Shown here one piece after another: positions 39,201 to 47,818 of a stretch of 64,000 bases of DNA. Origin of the DNA: Elstera cyanobacteriorum (GTDB lineage: Bacteria; Pseudomonadota; Alphaproteobacteria; Elsterales; Elsteraceae); NCBI RefSeq assembly GCF_002251735.1, contig NZ_NOXS01000035.1, positions 66,814 to 130,813 of the forward strand, in the 5' to 3' direction. Numbering within the stretch: the stretch's first letter is position 1; every line of letters begins with the position of its first letter. The notes below the pieces were generated by a model. It was not told where the DNA came from. It did no database searches and was given only the letters and a program-made list of their open reading frames with translations. A program made the position numbers and the translations under genes.

Positions 39201-39515
39201 GTGGCGCGCGTGCTGCGCGGGCGGCTGACCAATCCCCGTTGGCTCGCTGGGCAACGGCGGCACGGGCATCGCGGCGCGGCAGAAATCGCGGAAAGCATCG
39301 ACAATCTTATCGCCTTCGCCCGGCTGACCGATGCGGTGCGCAGCGACCAGATCGACCGCGCCTATGACGCGACGCTGGGGGATGCCGAGCTTGCGAGGTT
39401 CTTAGAAACCGAAAACCCAGGCGCCGCCGAAGCCCTGCGCCGCGCCTTCGCCCGCGCCCAGCGGCTCGGCCTCTGGCACCCGCGCCGCAACGCCACTCTG
39501 GGGGACCGCCTGTAA
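36264..39515 (+). CDS. cobN: Cobaltochelatase subunit CobN
   Basis: A 1083-residue large subunit of the aerobic ATP-dependent cobaltochelatase (CobNST), which inserts cobalt into hydrogenobyrinic acid a,c-diamide. Family hallmarks include HLGTHGTLEWLPGKAAAL, LILDLWG-like ILLDLWGSATLRTGGED, and INNPGEA-like VNNPGEAAQAKRRT. It is somewhat shorter than the Pseudomonas denitrificans protein (about 1275 residues), with no sign of a frameshift. Its TAA overlaps the cobG ATG by one base. CobS and CobT, its AAA+ partners, are not in the window and must be encoded elsewhere. Confidence 0.95.
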   Translation: MHLLATVSRSLDDLSAAVDLDQTPADWLFLSFSDSDLTALAAAYADGPARVAGRLAPLAQLRHPYSVDLYLEKTARHAKVILVRLLGGLDYWRYGAEELAQMARRQGIALAILPGDAIADPRLTALSTVPPTVTARLWDYFQTGGPVNMEQVLDWIDAGCRGETLPLLPPAPLPDFGRFDPACHPAPPGAARAALVFYRSHATAGDTQPILALAAALAHRGFGVETLFVSSLKAPEAAAALRHHLTESAPAIILNATNFSARQGADGSPLDAAGVPVLQVILANGSRDAWAAGGQGVSATDLAMSIVLPELDGRIGTTALAFKNLTERVAGLEFAPARLIAEPEQTAHIADLAAAWVRLARAPRADRRIGIILSDYPGKLGREAYAVGLDTPESLRQIVRLLGDSSYTIGPLPGALMAALTAPAPDENLSAAAYRAAFASLPAGFRAQVEAAWGSPPPDGFRFRHLTAGHLTIALQPDRGRAETRQQCYHDGTEPPSHAYIAFYLWLRGRVDALVHLGTHGTLEWLPGKAAALAPDCAPRAVLGAVPVIYPFIVNNPGEAAQAKRRTSAVTLGHLTPPLVAAGSPGGIEALMDEYAAAVSLDPKRAGLLAQAILDDARATGLAADCGVTDDLSAEEALTRLDNFLCDVKEMRIADGLHIFGAAPDPALWPEVPEAARPALLASGAAEKAALLAALDGRFVPPGPAGAPARGRVDVFPTGRNLTALDPRQVPTRTAWTLGQRAADALIARYLQDHGDWPKSILLDLWGSATLRTGGEDFAQAIALLGAQPEWEEASGRLIGVTILPPAVLDRPRIDVTLRISGLFRDVFPQQIAIFADLVAQIAARDEAPALNPLAAAEGPQDRIFGAAPGAYGTGVLRHWQAEDAEADALGETYLAATSHAYGITAPRPSAAFADRVRAADAYIHTQDLPGQDLLDSDAFADHEGGFAAANAALGGRAVLYHLDTTTPDRPVPRSLREEVARVLRGRLTNPRWLAGQRRHGHRGAAEIAESIDNLIAFARLTDAVRSDQIDRAYDATLGDAELARFLETENPGAAEALRRAFARAQRLGLWHPRRNATLGDRL

Positions 39516-40741
39516 TGCGGCGCGGCTGGTGTCCTGGCGCATTGCGCCCGATGCAAAGCGGCGACGGCTATATTCTGCGCCTGCGCCCGCGTGGCCCCGC
39601 CCTGCCGGGGGCGCTGCTGGCCTGCTTGGCCGATTTGGCCGACCGCTACGGCAGCGGGTGTCTCGATCTGACCAGTCGCGCCAATCTGCAACTGCGCGGC
39701 GTGGCGGCGACGGCACTCGCCCCGCTGCAAGCCGCCCTCGGCGCGCTGGGGCTGCTCGACCCGTCCGAAGCGCGGGAAGCGCGGCGCAATATCCTTCTCT
39801 CGCCACTGGCGGGCCTCGACCCGACCGCCGTATTGGACCTGCGCGCCCTGCACGCCGCGCTGGATTTCTGGCTGGCCGAAACGGCGGAACTCTCGGCTTT
39901 GCCCGGAAAATTCGGCTTCGGGCTAGACGAGGGCGGGCTGCTGCGCCTTTCCCCCGACGCCTCCGACCTGCACGGGCAGGCGATCCGCCACCGCGACGGC
40001 ACGCGCATCGCGGTTTTTGCGGGCGGGGTTTGGCTGACGACCCTCGACCAAAGGGATTTTCTACCCGCCCTGGCCGCCCTAACGACCGCCTTTCTGCGCC
40101 ATGCCGCTCCGGGGAAACGGATGCGGGCGCTGGTGGCGCGGATCGGCGCCTCCGGTCTGCTTGCGGCGGCGGGGGTGACCGCCGATGGTATCGCCCCAGC
40201 GATACCTGGCAGCCCGTCCCTGCCACGTCTTGGCGCTTGGCCGTTGCAGGCCTTACCCTTCCTGCTCGTCGGCGTGCCGTTCGGGCGGATGTCCAGCGCG
40301 CAGGCCCGGCTCTTGGCAGACCTTGCGCCCGAGATTCGCCTCACCCCCTGGCGCTGCCTAGCACTGCCCCATGCCCTTACCGCCGCCGACCGGCTGGCCG
40401 ATGCGGGCTTTCTGCTGACGCCCGACGCGCCGCTTTATGCCGTCGCCGCCTGCCCAGGGGCGCCGGCCTGCGCCAGCGGCACGACGCCGACCCAGGCCGA
40501 CGCAACGGCACTCGCCGATCTACTGCCGCCCAATCCCGTTGCGGAAACCCTGCTGCATGTTTCCGGCTGCGCCAAAGGCTGTGCCCATCCGCGCCGCGCC
40601 CCCGTTACACTCGTTGCCCGGGATGGCGCCTATGATGTGGTGTTGAACGGCACCGCCGCCGATCCGCCCGCCGCCACCGGCCTTGATCTACCGCGCCTCC
40701 GCGCCTTCCTCTCCCATCGGTTTTCGATCCCCCATGCCTGA
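39515..40741 (+). CDS. cobG: Precorrin-3B synthase CobG
   Basis: A 408-residue protein of the nitrite/sulfite-reductase ferredoxin-like family. It has two half-domains and a C-terminal iron-sulfur/siroheme-type signature CPGAPAC (Cys313, Cys319) and CAKGC (Cys352, Cys356). CobG uses oxygen to make precorrin-3B, priming ring contraction, so its presence marks the oxygen-dependent route. Start and stop are coupled to cobN and cobH (1-base and 8-base overlaps). It is shorter than the P. denitrificans enzyme (about 459 residues) but all four cysteines are present. Confidence 0.9.
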   Translation: MRRGWCPGALRPMQSGDGYILRLRPRGPALPGALLACLADLADRYGSGCLDLTSRANLQLRGVAATALAPLQAALGALGLLDPSEAREARRNILLSPLAGLDPTAVLDLRALHAALDFWLAETAELSALPGKFGFGLDEGGLLRLSPDASDLHGQAIRHRDGTRIAVFAGGVWLTTLDQRDFLPALAALTTAFLRHAAPGKRMRALVARIGASGLLAAAGVTADGIAPAIPGSPSLPRLGAWPLQALPFLLVGVPFGRMSSAQARLLADLAPEIRLTPWRCLALPHALTAADRLADAGFLLTPDAPLYAVAACPGAPACASGTTPTQADATALADLLPPNPVAETLLHVSGCAKGCAHPRRAPVTLVARDGAYDVVLNGTAADPPAATGLDLPRLRAFLSHRFSIPHA

Positions 40742-41363
40742 CCCGACCGCCTATATCCGCGATGGCGCCGAGATTTACCGGCAATCCTTCGCCACTATCC
40801 GCCGCGAAGCCGATCTCTCGGCCTTCTCTGCCGACGAAGAAGGCGTCGCCGTGCGCATTATCCACGCCTGCGGCATGGTGGAGATTACCGAGGCGCTCGC
40901 CTTCACCACCGGTGCGGTCGCGGCGGGGCGGGCGGCGTTGGCGGCAGGCAAGCCGATCCTCTGCGATGCCAAGATGGTCGCCTATGGCGTCACCCGCGCC
41001 CGGCTTCCGGCGCAAAACCAGGTGCTCTGTTTGCTCGACGATCCGCAGGTGCCCGGTCTCGCCGCGCAAGCGGGGACGACGCGCAGCGCCGCCGCCGTCG
41101 ATCTGTGGCTGCCGCATCTCGACGGGGCCGTGGTCGCCATCGGCAATGCGCCGACCGCGCTGTTTCATCTGTTGGATCGGATTGCGGCAGGCGCGCCCCG
41201 CCCCGCCGTCATCCTCGGCATGCCGGTCGGCTTTATCGGCGCGGCAGAATCGAAAGAAGCGCTGCTGGCAAGCGGTCTGCCCGCCCTTGTGGTGCGCGGG
41301 CGGCGCGGCGGCAGCGCGATGGCGGCGGCGGCCGTGAATGCTTTGGCGAGTACGGCGGAATGA
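40734..41363 (+). CDS. cobH: Precorrin-8X methylmutase CobH
   Basis: A 209-residue enzyme that moves a methyl group from C11 to C12, giving hydrogenobyrinic acid. Family motifs are [11 protein letters not shown] (with the catalytic-region His), [13 protein letters not shown] and [12 protein letters not shown]. The ATG at 40734 ([19 protein letters not shown]) gives the standard N-terminus and overlaps the cobG end by 8 bases; a longer upstream frame is rejected. It ends in an ATGA overlap with cobI. Confidence 0.95.
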   Translation: MPDPTAYIRDGAEIYRQSFATIRREADLSAFSADEEGVAVRIIHACGMVEITEALAFTTGAVAAGRAALAAGKPILCDAKMVAYGVTRARLPAQNQVLCLLDDPQVPGLAAQAGTTRSAAAVDLWLPHLDGAVVAIGNAPTALFHLLDRIAAGAPRPAVILGMPVGFIGAAESKEALLASGLPALVVRGRRGGSAMAAAAVNALASTAE

Positions 41364-42085
41364 GCGGCACCCTCTATGGCGTCGGCCTCGGCCCCGGCGA
41401 TCCCGAGCTTTTGACCGTCAAAGCCGTGCGCGTGCTGCAAGCGGTGCCGGTCGTCAGCTTCTTTGCTAAGGCGGGGCGGCGCGGCAATGCACGGGCGATC
41501 CTCGACGGTTGGTTGACGCCGGTCCAGACGGAAGAGCCGCTGTACTATCCCGTCACCACCGAAATCCCCGTCGGAGAGGATGCCTATACCGAGGCCCTGC
41601 GCGGGTTCTATGCCGAGGCTGCGGAGCGGCTGGCCGCCCATCTAAGCGCCGGGCGCGATGTGGCCCTGGCGTCCGAGGGCGACCCGCTTTTCTACGGCTC
41701 CTTCATGCACCTCTACGTGCGCCTCAGAGATCGTTTTCCGACGCAGATCATCCCTGGCGTCCCCAGCATGGCGGGCTGCTGGGCCGCCGCCGGGCTGCCG
41801 ATGACCTGGGGCGACGATACGCTGACCATTCTCGCGGGTACCCAGCCACAGAGCGATCTCACGGCAAAATTGCAGACCAGCGAGGCGGCGGTCATCATGA
41901 AGGTCGGGCGCAACCTGCCGAAAATCCGGGCGGCACTGGCCGACGCCGGGCGGTTGGCGGCGGCGGTCTATGTCGCGCGCGGGACGATGGCGGGGCAGGA
42001 AGTGTGCCCGCTGACCGCCAAGACGGACGATACCGCCCCCTATTTCTCACTAGTGCTGGTTCCCGGCAACGGGCGGCGACCATGA
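41360..42085 (+). CDS. cobI: Precorrin-2 C20-methyltransferase CobI
   Basis: A 241-residue SAM-dependent methyltransferase of the tetrapyrrole methylase family. The N-terminal [16 protein letters not shown] loop, the [11 protein letters not shown] motif and the [16 protein letters not shown] segment identify CobI/CbiL. It methylates precorrin-2 at C20 to give precorrin-3A, the CobG substrate. It overlaps cobH and cobJ by 4 bases each (ATGA), so the run is translationally coupled. Confidence 0.94.
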   Translation: MSGTLYGVGLGPGDPELLTVKAVRVLQAVPVVSFFAKAGRRGNARAILDGWLTPVQTEEPLYYPVTTEIPVGEDAYTEALRGFYAEAAERLAAHLSAGRDVALASEGDPLFYGSFMHLYVRLRDRFPTQIIPGVPSMAGCWAAAGLPMTWGDDTLTILAGTQPQSDLTAKLQTSEAAVIMKVGRNLPKIRAALADAGRLAAAVYVARGTMAGQEVCPLTAKTDDTAPYFSLVLVPGNGRRP

Positions 42086-42840
42086 GCGGCTGGCTGCGCA
42101 TCCTCGGCCTTGGCCCCGGCAATCCCGCCTGGATTACGCCGGAAACCACAGCCTTGCTTGCCGAGGCGACGGATGTGATCGGCTACGCCCCCTATCTTGC
42201 GCGCCTGCGCCTGAGGCTCGGTCAAATCGCCCACGGCAGCGATAATCGGGTGGAGATAGACCGGGCGCGGCTGGCGTTGGCGATGGCTGCCGCCGGGCAG
42301 CGGGTCGCGGTGGTGTCGGGCGGCGATCCGGGGATTTTTGCGATGGCCGCCGCCGTTTTCGAAGCGCTGGAGGCCGGGCCTCTGGCGTGGCGGGCTATCG
42401 ACATCGCCGTCCATCCCGGCGTATCTGCCATGCAGGCCGCCGCCGCCCGCTTGGGGGCACCCTTGGGGCATGATTTCTGCGTGATCTCGCTCTCCGACAA
42501 CCTCAAACCCTGGACCATCCTCGAAAAACGGCTCGACGCTGTTGCCGCCGGGGATTTTGTCCTAGCGCTCTATAACCCCGCCTCCAAGGCCCGGCCGGAC
42601 CGGCTGCACCAGGCTTTCGCGCGGCTGCGAACTCTCAAAGCCCGGGAGACGCCCGTTGCCTTCGCCCGGGCCATCGGGCGCGCCGATGAAAGCCTGTTCA
42701 TCACCACCCTCGCCGAGGCCGACGCGGCGCGCGCCGATATGGCAACCTTGGTGCTGATCGGCTCCAGCGAAACCCGCTGGATCGCAACGCCGGGTGGCGG
42801 CTGGCTCTATACTCCGCGCACCTATGGGGCCGGACGATGA
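42082..42840 (+). CDS. cobJ: Precorrin-3B C17-methyltransferase CobJ
   Basis: A 252-residue tetrapyrrole methylase. ILGLGPGNPAWITPE forms the SAM loop, and VSGGDPGIFAMA, HPGVSAMQAAAARLGAPLGHDFCVISLSD and ALYNPASKARP are CobJ/CbiH hallmarks. It methylates C17 and contracts the ring. Its last 19 bases overlap the 3' end of the oppositely oriented cobK. Confidence 0.94.
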   Translation: MSGWLRILGLGPGNPAWITPETTALLAEATDVIGYAPYLARLRLRLGQIAHGSDNRVEIDRARLALAMAAAGQRVAVVSGGDPGIFAMAAAVFEALEAGPLAWRAIDIAVHPGVSAMQAAAARLGAPLGHDFCVISLSDNLKPWTILEKRLDAVAAGDFVLALYNPASKARPDRLHQAFARLRTLKARETPVAFARAIGRADESLFITTLAEADAARADMATLVLIGSSETRWIATPGGGWLYTPRTYGAGR

Positions 42841-43562
42841 AGCCAGTCCAGCACCGCCGCAAGATCGTGGAACTGCCGCAGCGATGGATCGGGTGGTGCC
42901 GCCACCATGATCACCGTCAGCCCCAAGGACCGTGCGGCGGCGATTTTGCCGTAAGTCGCGGCCCCGCCGCTATTCTTGCTGACCAGAACCTCGATCCGCT
43001 CCCGCTGCATCAGGTCGCGGTCTGCCGCCTCGGTGAAAGGGCCGCGCGCGGGCAGCAACCGCAGATGCGGCAGGGCGGGCAGCGGGTCGGGCGGATCGAT
43101 GATCCGCAGCAGATAGGCGTGCTGCGGGGCGGCTTCGAAGGCGGCGACCTGCAAGCGCCCGATGGTCAGAAACACCCGGCGGGGCGGCGTCCCCAGGGCA
43201 CGGGCGGCGTCCGGCATGGTCGCGACGCGCTGCCAAATATCCCCCGGTTGCGCCGACCACGGCGGGCGGGTGAAGCGGGCGAGCGGTATCCCCGCGCCCT
43301 CGCACGCCGCGACGGCATTGCGGGTCATCTGCTCGGCGAACGGATGGGTGGCGTCGATCACCCGGTCGATGGCCTCGGCCCGCAGATAAGCGCGCAAGCC
43401 ATCGACCCCGCCGAAGCCGCCCAGGCGATAGGCGGTCGGCGGCAGGTCGGGCGCGCGGGTGCGCCCGGCCAGCGACAGGATCGGCGTCACGTGCGGCACC
43501 GAGGCGAGGGCAACCAGCAGGGCCATCGCCTCCGTCGTGCCACCCAGCAGCAGAATACGCAT
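42822..43562 (-). CDS. cobK: Precorrin-6A reductase CobK (inverted within the operon)
   Basis: A 246-residue NADPH-dependent reductase. The N-terminal MRILLLGGTTEAMAL nucleotide-binding segment, the IDATHPFAEQMTRNA motif and the VLVSKNSGG motif identify the family. The ATG at 43562 is preferred over one at 43580 because it gives the usual N-terminus and has GGAAAGG upstream. It lies antisense between cobJ and cobL, overlaps cobJ tail-to-tail by 19 bases, and its start is only 16 bases from that of cobL. Its promoter must lie inside or near the cobL 5' region. Confidence 0.92.
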   Translation of the reverse strand: MRILLLGGTTEAMALLVALASVPHVTPILSLAGRTRAPDLPPTAYRLGGFGGVDGLRAYLRAEAIDRVIDATHPFAEQMTRNAVAACEGAGIPLARFTRPPWSAQPGDIWQRVATMPDAARALGTPPRRVFLTIGRLQVAAFEAAPQHAYLLRIIDPPDPLPALPHLRLLPARGPFTEAADRDLMQRERIEVLVSKNSGGAATYGKIAAARSLGLTVIMVAAPPDPSLRQFHDLAAVLDWLHRPAP

Positions 43563-43578
43563 GCGAAGGGCCTTTCCC

Positions 43579-44778
43579 ATGACTGAAGCCGCGTGGCTTT
43601 CCCTTATCGGGATCGGGGCAGACGGGGAAGCGGGATTATCGCCCGCCGCCCGCCAATTACTGACCGAGGCGGCGGTGATTTACGGCGGACCCCGGCATCT
43701 GGCGATGCTGCCGGACGTGCCAGGGGAGAAACGCCCCTGGCCCCGCCCGTTCGAGGAGTTTTATCCAGTGCTGCCAACCTTGCGCGGGCGGAAGGTCTGC
43801 GTGCTGGCCTCCGGCGATCCCTTCTATTTCGGCGTCGGCAGTGTGATTGCCGAGCGGTTGGCGCCGGGGGAATATCGCTGTCTACCCGCCCCTTCCTCCC
43901 TCGCGTTGGCTGCCGCGCGCCTGGGGTGGGCGCAGCAGGAGGCTACCGCCGTTTCCCTGCACGGGCGCCCGCTGCACCGGATCATCCCGCATCTGACCCC
44001 GAAAGCCCGGCTGCTGGTGCTGTCCTGGGACGGTACAACCCCCGCCAACCTGGGAGCATTGCTCACCGCGCGCGGCTTCGGCCCCTCGCGGCTTTGGGTG
44101 CTGGAAAATCTGGGCGGGCCAGAGGAGCGCATCACCGAAGCGCGCGCCGATGCGGTGCCGGAACGCGCTTTCGCCGCCCTTAACCTGATCGCCCTGGACG
44201 TTGCTGCAACCCCCGACGCCCGCATCCTGCCGCGCAGCCCCGGCCTGCCCGACGCTTGGTTCGCCCACGATGGGCAGATCTCCAAGCGGGCGGTTCGGGC
44301 GCTGACCCTCGCCGCCCTCGCCCCGAAACCGGGGGATGTGCTGTGGGATATCGGCGCGGGCAGCGGGTCTATCGGGATCGAATGGTTGCTGGCGGCGCCC
44401 ACGGGCCGGGTGATCGCCATTGAACCGCGCGCCGACCGGGCGGCCTTCATTCGGGACAATGTCGCGCGCTTCGGCACACCGGAAATCGAGATCATTACAG
44501 GCCGCGCGCCGGATGCCCTGATCGGCCTGCCGCCCGCCGATGCCATCTTCGTCGGTGGGGGCGGGCCGGAGGTGATTGCCGCCGCCCTCGCCCACCGCCT
44601 GCCCGGCGCGCGGCTGGTCGCCAATGCCGTCACCCTGGAAAGCCAAGCGGCACTGATTGATCTGCACCGTCAGCATGGCGGGCAGTTGATGCAGATCGCG
44701 CTGGCGGAGAGCGCGCCGCTCGGCCCTTATCGCGGCTTCACCCCCGCCCGCCCGCTGCTGCATTGGTGTTTAGCATGA
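43579..44778 (+). CDS. cobL: Precorrin-6Y C5,15-methyltransferase (decarboxylating) CobL
   Basis: A 399-residue fusion of a CbiE-like tetrapyrrole methylase (residues 1-about 205) and a CbiT-like Rossmann methyltransferase (about 210-399). Motifs are GDPFYFGVG in the first half and LWDIGAGSGSIGIEW plus AIEPRADRAAFIRDN in the second. It methylates C5 and C15 and decarboxylates the acetate chain. The ATG at 43579 shares its CATG with an alternative cobK start. Its transcript must come from read-through across cobK or from a promoter within cobK. It ends in a 4-base overlap with cobE. Confidence 0.94.
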   Translation: MTEAAWLSLIGIGADGEAGLSPAARQLLTEAAVIYGGPRHLAMLPDVPGEKRPWPRPFEEFYPVLPTLRGRKVCVLASGDPFYFGVGSVIAERLAPGEYRCLPAPSSLALAAARLGWAQQEATAVSLHGRPLHRIIPHLTPKARLLVLSWDGTTPANLGALLTARGFGPSRLWVLENLGGPEERITEARADAVPERAFAALNLIALDVAATPDARILPRSPGLPDAWFAHDGQISKRAVRALTLAALAPKPGDVLWDIGAGSGSIGIEWLLAAPTGRVIAIEPRADRAAFIRDNVARFGTPEIEIITGRAPDALIGLPPADAIFVGGGGPEVIAAALAHRLPGARLVANAVTLESQAALIDLHRQHGGQLMQIALAESAPLGPYRGFTPARPLLHWCLA

Positions 44779-45152
44779 GAGCGATCGGGATCGGTTGCCG
44801 CGCCGGGCGCCCGGCAGAGGCGGTGCTGGCAGTCATTGCCCAAGCGATTGCCGGGCTATCACCAGGGCGCGGCCCGCTGATGATTTGCACCAGCGTGGCC
44901 AAACTCAGCGAACCGGGGATCGTGCAAGCCGCGCGCCGCTTGGGCCTGCCGCTGCACGGGTTCCCGCCCGATGTTTTGGCGGCAGAGCGGGCGCGGCTGG
45001 TGACCCTTTCGGCGCGGGTCGAAGCCGTGACCGGCCTGCCAGGGATCGCCGAAGCGGCGGCGCTGGCCGCGGTCGGGCCACTGGGAACCCTCATTCTGCC
45101 GCGCTTTAGTCTCGATGGCGTAACCGGCGCCGTTGCGGAGGATCGTCCATGA
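44775..45152 (+). CDS. cobE: CobE/CbiG C-terminal-like cobalamin biosynthesis protein
   Basis: A 125-residue protein matching CobE, the homologue of the CbiG C-terminal domain: [17 protein letters not shown] at the N-terminus, then [22 protein letters not shown] and a late [17 protein letters not shown] segment. CobE is needed for B12 synthesis in aerobic producers, but its precise step is not settled. The ATG at 44775 overlaps the cobL stop, and its end overlaps cobM by 4 bases. Confidence 0.88.
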   Translation: MRAIGIGCRAGRPAEAVLAVIAQAIAGLSPGRGPLMICTSVAKLSEPGIVQAARRLGLPLHGFPPDVLAAERARLVTLSARVEAVTGLPGIAEAAALAAVGPLGTLILPRFSLDGVTGAVAEDRP

Positions 45153-45916
45153 CCGTTCATTTCATTGGGGCCGGGCCGGGGGCGCCGGATCTGATTACCC
45201 TGCGCGGGCGCGACCTGATCGCCCGCTGCCCCGTTTGCCTCTATGCCGGGTCGCTGGTGCCGGCAGCCCTGCTGGCCTATTGCCCGCCGGGGGCAAGGGT
45301 CATCAATACCGCGCCGCTCGATCTCGCCGCGATCATCGACGCTTGCGCCGAGGCGACCGCCCAAGGGCAGGATGTCGCCCGGCTGCATTCGGGCGACCTG
45401 TCGGTCTGGAGCGCGATGGGGGAGCAATTGCGCGAACTCGACGCGCGCGGCATCCCCTATAGCATCACCCCCGGGGTGCCGTCCTTCGCCGCCGCAGCAG
45501 CAGCTTTGGGGCGGGAGTTGACGGTGCCGGAAGTGGCGCAATCCCTTGTGCTCACCCGTACCTCGGGCCGCGCCTCCGCCATGCCGCCGGGCGAAACCCT
45601 CAGCAATTTCGCCCAAACGGGGGCGACGCTGGCCATCCATCTGTCGATCCATGTGTTGTCGCAGGTGGTGGCGGAGCTAACGCCCTATTACGGCCCCAAC
45701 TGCCCGGCGGCCATCGTCTTCCGTGCCTCCTGGCCCGATGAAATCATTCTGCGCGGCACCCTGGAAACGCTGGACGCCCAAGCCGCCGCAACGCCGATGG
45801 AGCGCACGGCCTTGATCCTCGTCGGCCCCGGCTTGGGTGCGCGCGATTTCCGCCCCAGCGCACTCTATAGCGCCGACTACGACCGGCGCTTTCGGCCTCA
45901 GCGGGCGTCAGAATGA
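45149..45916 (+). CDS. cobM: Precorrin-4 C11-methyltransferase CobM
   Basis: A 255-residue tetrapyrrole methylase with [16 protein letters not shown] (SAM loop), [33 protein letters not shown] and a [12 protein letters not shown] segment typical of CobM/CbiF. It converts precorrin-4 to precorrin-5. Its 3' end overlaps the inverted cbiD by 19 bases. Confidence 0.95.
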   Translation: MTVHFIGAGPGAPDLITLRGRDLIARCPVCLYAGSLVPAALLAYCPPGARVINTAPLDLAAIIDACAEATAQGQDVARLHSGDLSVWSAMGEQLRELDARGIPYSITPGVPSFAAAAAALGRELTVPEVAQSLVLTRTSGRASAMPPGETLSNFAQTGATLAIHLSIHVLSQVVAELTPYYGPNCPAAIVFRASWPDEIILRGTLETLDAQAAATPMERTALILVGPGLGARDFRPSALYSADYDRRFRPQRASE

Positions 45917-47010
45917 GGCAGCGCCCGCAAACCGGTCGCAGCGCGAAGAATGCCTTGCCGGTCAACGATCATGATCTCCAGCCGCCCCGCTGTCAGTACG
46001 GGCGCCGCCGCACGCCACGCCGCCTCGGCTACCGCCGCCGCCAGATCAACGCCCGCCGCATCGGCCTGTTCCAATGCATCGAGCGCGCTATTCGCCGCCC
46101 GTATGCCGGGGCGCAGCGCCTCCGGTACCAACCCGGCCAGCCAATCGAGATCGACGCTCCCGCGTTTCGAATGCAGGTCGAGCAGCCCTTGCCCGAGCTT
46201 GGTCATCTTGGCGAAACCGCCCGCAATCGTCACATCGGGCACCGGATGGCCGCGCAGATATTTCAGCAGCCCGCCGACGAAATCGCCCATATCGATCAAA
46301 GCAATCTCCGGCACGCCATAGAAAGCCTGCGCGGCTTTTTCGGAGGTATCGCCCGTCGCGCCGATCACATGGGTGAGCCCGGCAGCGCGCGCCACATCGA
46401 CGCCGCGATGGATGGCGTGGATCCAGGCGGCGCAGGAATAGGGCACGACGATGCCGGTCGTTCCCAGGATCGACAGGCCGCCGAGGATCCCGAGGCGCCC
46501 GTTCATCGTGCGCTGTGCCAGTTTCTCCCCATCGGGAATGGCAATCTCGATGGCAAAATCAGCCGCAACCCCGCAGCGGGTGGCGAAGGCCGTCAGTTCG
46601 GCGACCATCATTTTGCGCGGTACGGGGTTGATGGCGGGTTCGCCCGGCGGCAGCGGCAGACCGGGGCGAGTGACCGTACCAACCCCCGGCCCGGCGATAA
46701 AGCTGATCCCGCTTCCGAGGGGGCGCCGGGTCACGGTGGCCAGGATCAAGGCGCCGTGGGTGACATCGGGATCGTCGCCCGCGTCCTTAATAATCCCAAC
46801 GCGCGCCCCGCCCCCCGTCCGCTCGGCGCAGGCCAAGGCGAAGGCGGGGGTTTGTCCGCCCGGCAGGGTGATGCTAACCGGATCGGGGAACGCGCCCGTC
46901 AGCAGCCCTTCTACTGCCGCGCGCGCCGCCGCCGTGGCGCAGGCGCCGGTCGTCCAGCCGGGGCGCAGGGTCGCGGGATCGGGCAGATCATCTTCCATGC
47001 GGACAGGCAT
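45898..47010 (-). CDS. cbiD: Cobalt-precorrin-5B C1-methyltransferase CbiD (inverted within the operon)
   Basis: A 370-residue CbiD-family protein. [20 protein letters not shown] near the N-terminus, the [12 protein letters not shown] segment and the GTTGIV and [12 protein letters not shown] regions are diagnostic. In the anaerobic route CbiD methylates C1; the classical aerobic counterpart, cobF, is not in the window. ATG 47010 (or 46998) is chosen: an earlier in-frame ATG would extend across the ribosome-site region of both divergent genes. It is antisense within the cluster, overlaps cobM by 19 bases and diverges from cobA with 37 bases between starts. Confidence 0.92.
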   Translation of the reverse strand: MPVRMEDDLPDPATLRPGWTTGACATAAARAAVEGLLTGAFPDPVSITLPGGQTPAFALACAERTGGGARVGIIKDAGDDPDVTHGALILATVTRRPLGSGISFIAGPGVGTVTRPGLPLPPGEPAINPVPRKMMVAELTAFATRCGVAADFAIEIAIPDGEKLAQRTMNGRLGILGGLSILGTTGIVVPYSCAAWIHAIHRGVDVARAAGLTHVIGATGDTSEKAAQAFYGVPEIALIDMGDFVGGLLKYLRGHPVPDVTIAGGFAKMTKLGQGLLDLHSKRGSVDLDWLAGLVPEALRPGIRAANSALDALEQADAAGVDLAAAVAEAAWRAAAPVLTAGRLEIMIVDRQGILRAATGLRALPHSDAR

Positions 47011-47047
47011 AGCGCCGCCGCCCCCTTCCTTCAAAGAGGCAAATGCT

Positions 47048-47818
47048 GTGATTGAAACGCCCGACTTCGCCCCCGGCACCGTTTGGCTGGTGGGGGCCGG
47101 GCCGGGCGACCCTGGCCTGTTGACACTGCATGCGCTGAACGCCCTGAAAGCGGCGGAGATTGTGATCTATGACGCGCTGGTTTCTCCCGCGATTCTCGAC
47201 CTTATCCCGCCCGGCATCCCGCGCGAATATGCGGGCAAACGCGGCGGCAAACCTTCCCCCCAGCAGGCCGATATTTCTGCCCGGTTGATCGACCTCGCCC
47301 ACGCGGGCAAGCGCATTGTGCGCCTGAAGGGCGGCGACCCTTTCGTCTTCGGGCGTGGGGGAGAGGAAGCCGCCACCCTCGCCGCCGCCGGGGTGCGCTT
47401 TCGGGTGATCCCTGGCGTTACCGCCGGTCTCGCGGGCCTTGCCTATGCGGGCATCCCAGCGACGACGCGCGACACTAACCCGGCGCTGGTGCTGGCGACC
47501 GGCCATCTGGCGGATGATAACCCCGGCGGCTTGGACTGGCGCGTGCTGGGGGCGAGCGACGTGCCCATTGTGCTGTATATGGGGTTATCGACCCTGCCCG
47601 CGATTGCCGAAAAACTACTGGCGGCGGGCCGCCCCCCGGGAACGCCTGCCGCCATTGTCACTAATGCCACCCTACCGACGCAGCAGGTGCTGGTCGCGCC
47701 GTTAAACCGCATCGCGGCAGAGACAAAGGCCGCCGGGCTAAAATCCCCAGCGCTGATCGCCATCGGGTCCATCGTCGCCCTGCGCGACACCCTGGCGCCC
47801 TGGCAAATCACCCTATGA
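47048..47818 (+). CDS. cobA: Uroporphyrinogen-III C-methyltransferase CobA
   Basis: A 256-residue SUMT that makes precorrin-2 from uroporphyrinogen III. Motifs are LVGAGPGDPGLLTLHA, VIYDALVSPAIL, RLKGGDPFVFGRGGEE and PGVTAGLAGLAYAGIPATTR. There are no CysG dehydrogenase/chelatase domains, so it is the monofunctional type. The start is a GTG at 47048 with an AGAGG site upstream; a nearby ATG is out of frame. It ends in a 4-base overlap with cobB. Confidence 0.94.
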   Translation: MIETPDFAPGTVWLVGAGPGDPGLLTLHALNALKAAEIVIYDALVSPAILDLIPPGIPREYAGKRGGKPSPQQADISARLIDLAHAGKRIVRLKGGDPFVFGRGGEEAATLAAAGVRFRVIPGVTAGLAGLAYAGIPATTRDTNPALVLATGHLADDNPGGLDWRVLGASDVPIVLYMGLSTLPAIAEKLLAAGRPPGTPAAIVTNATLPTQQVLVAPLNRIAAETKAAGLKSPALIAIGSIVALRDTLAPWQITL

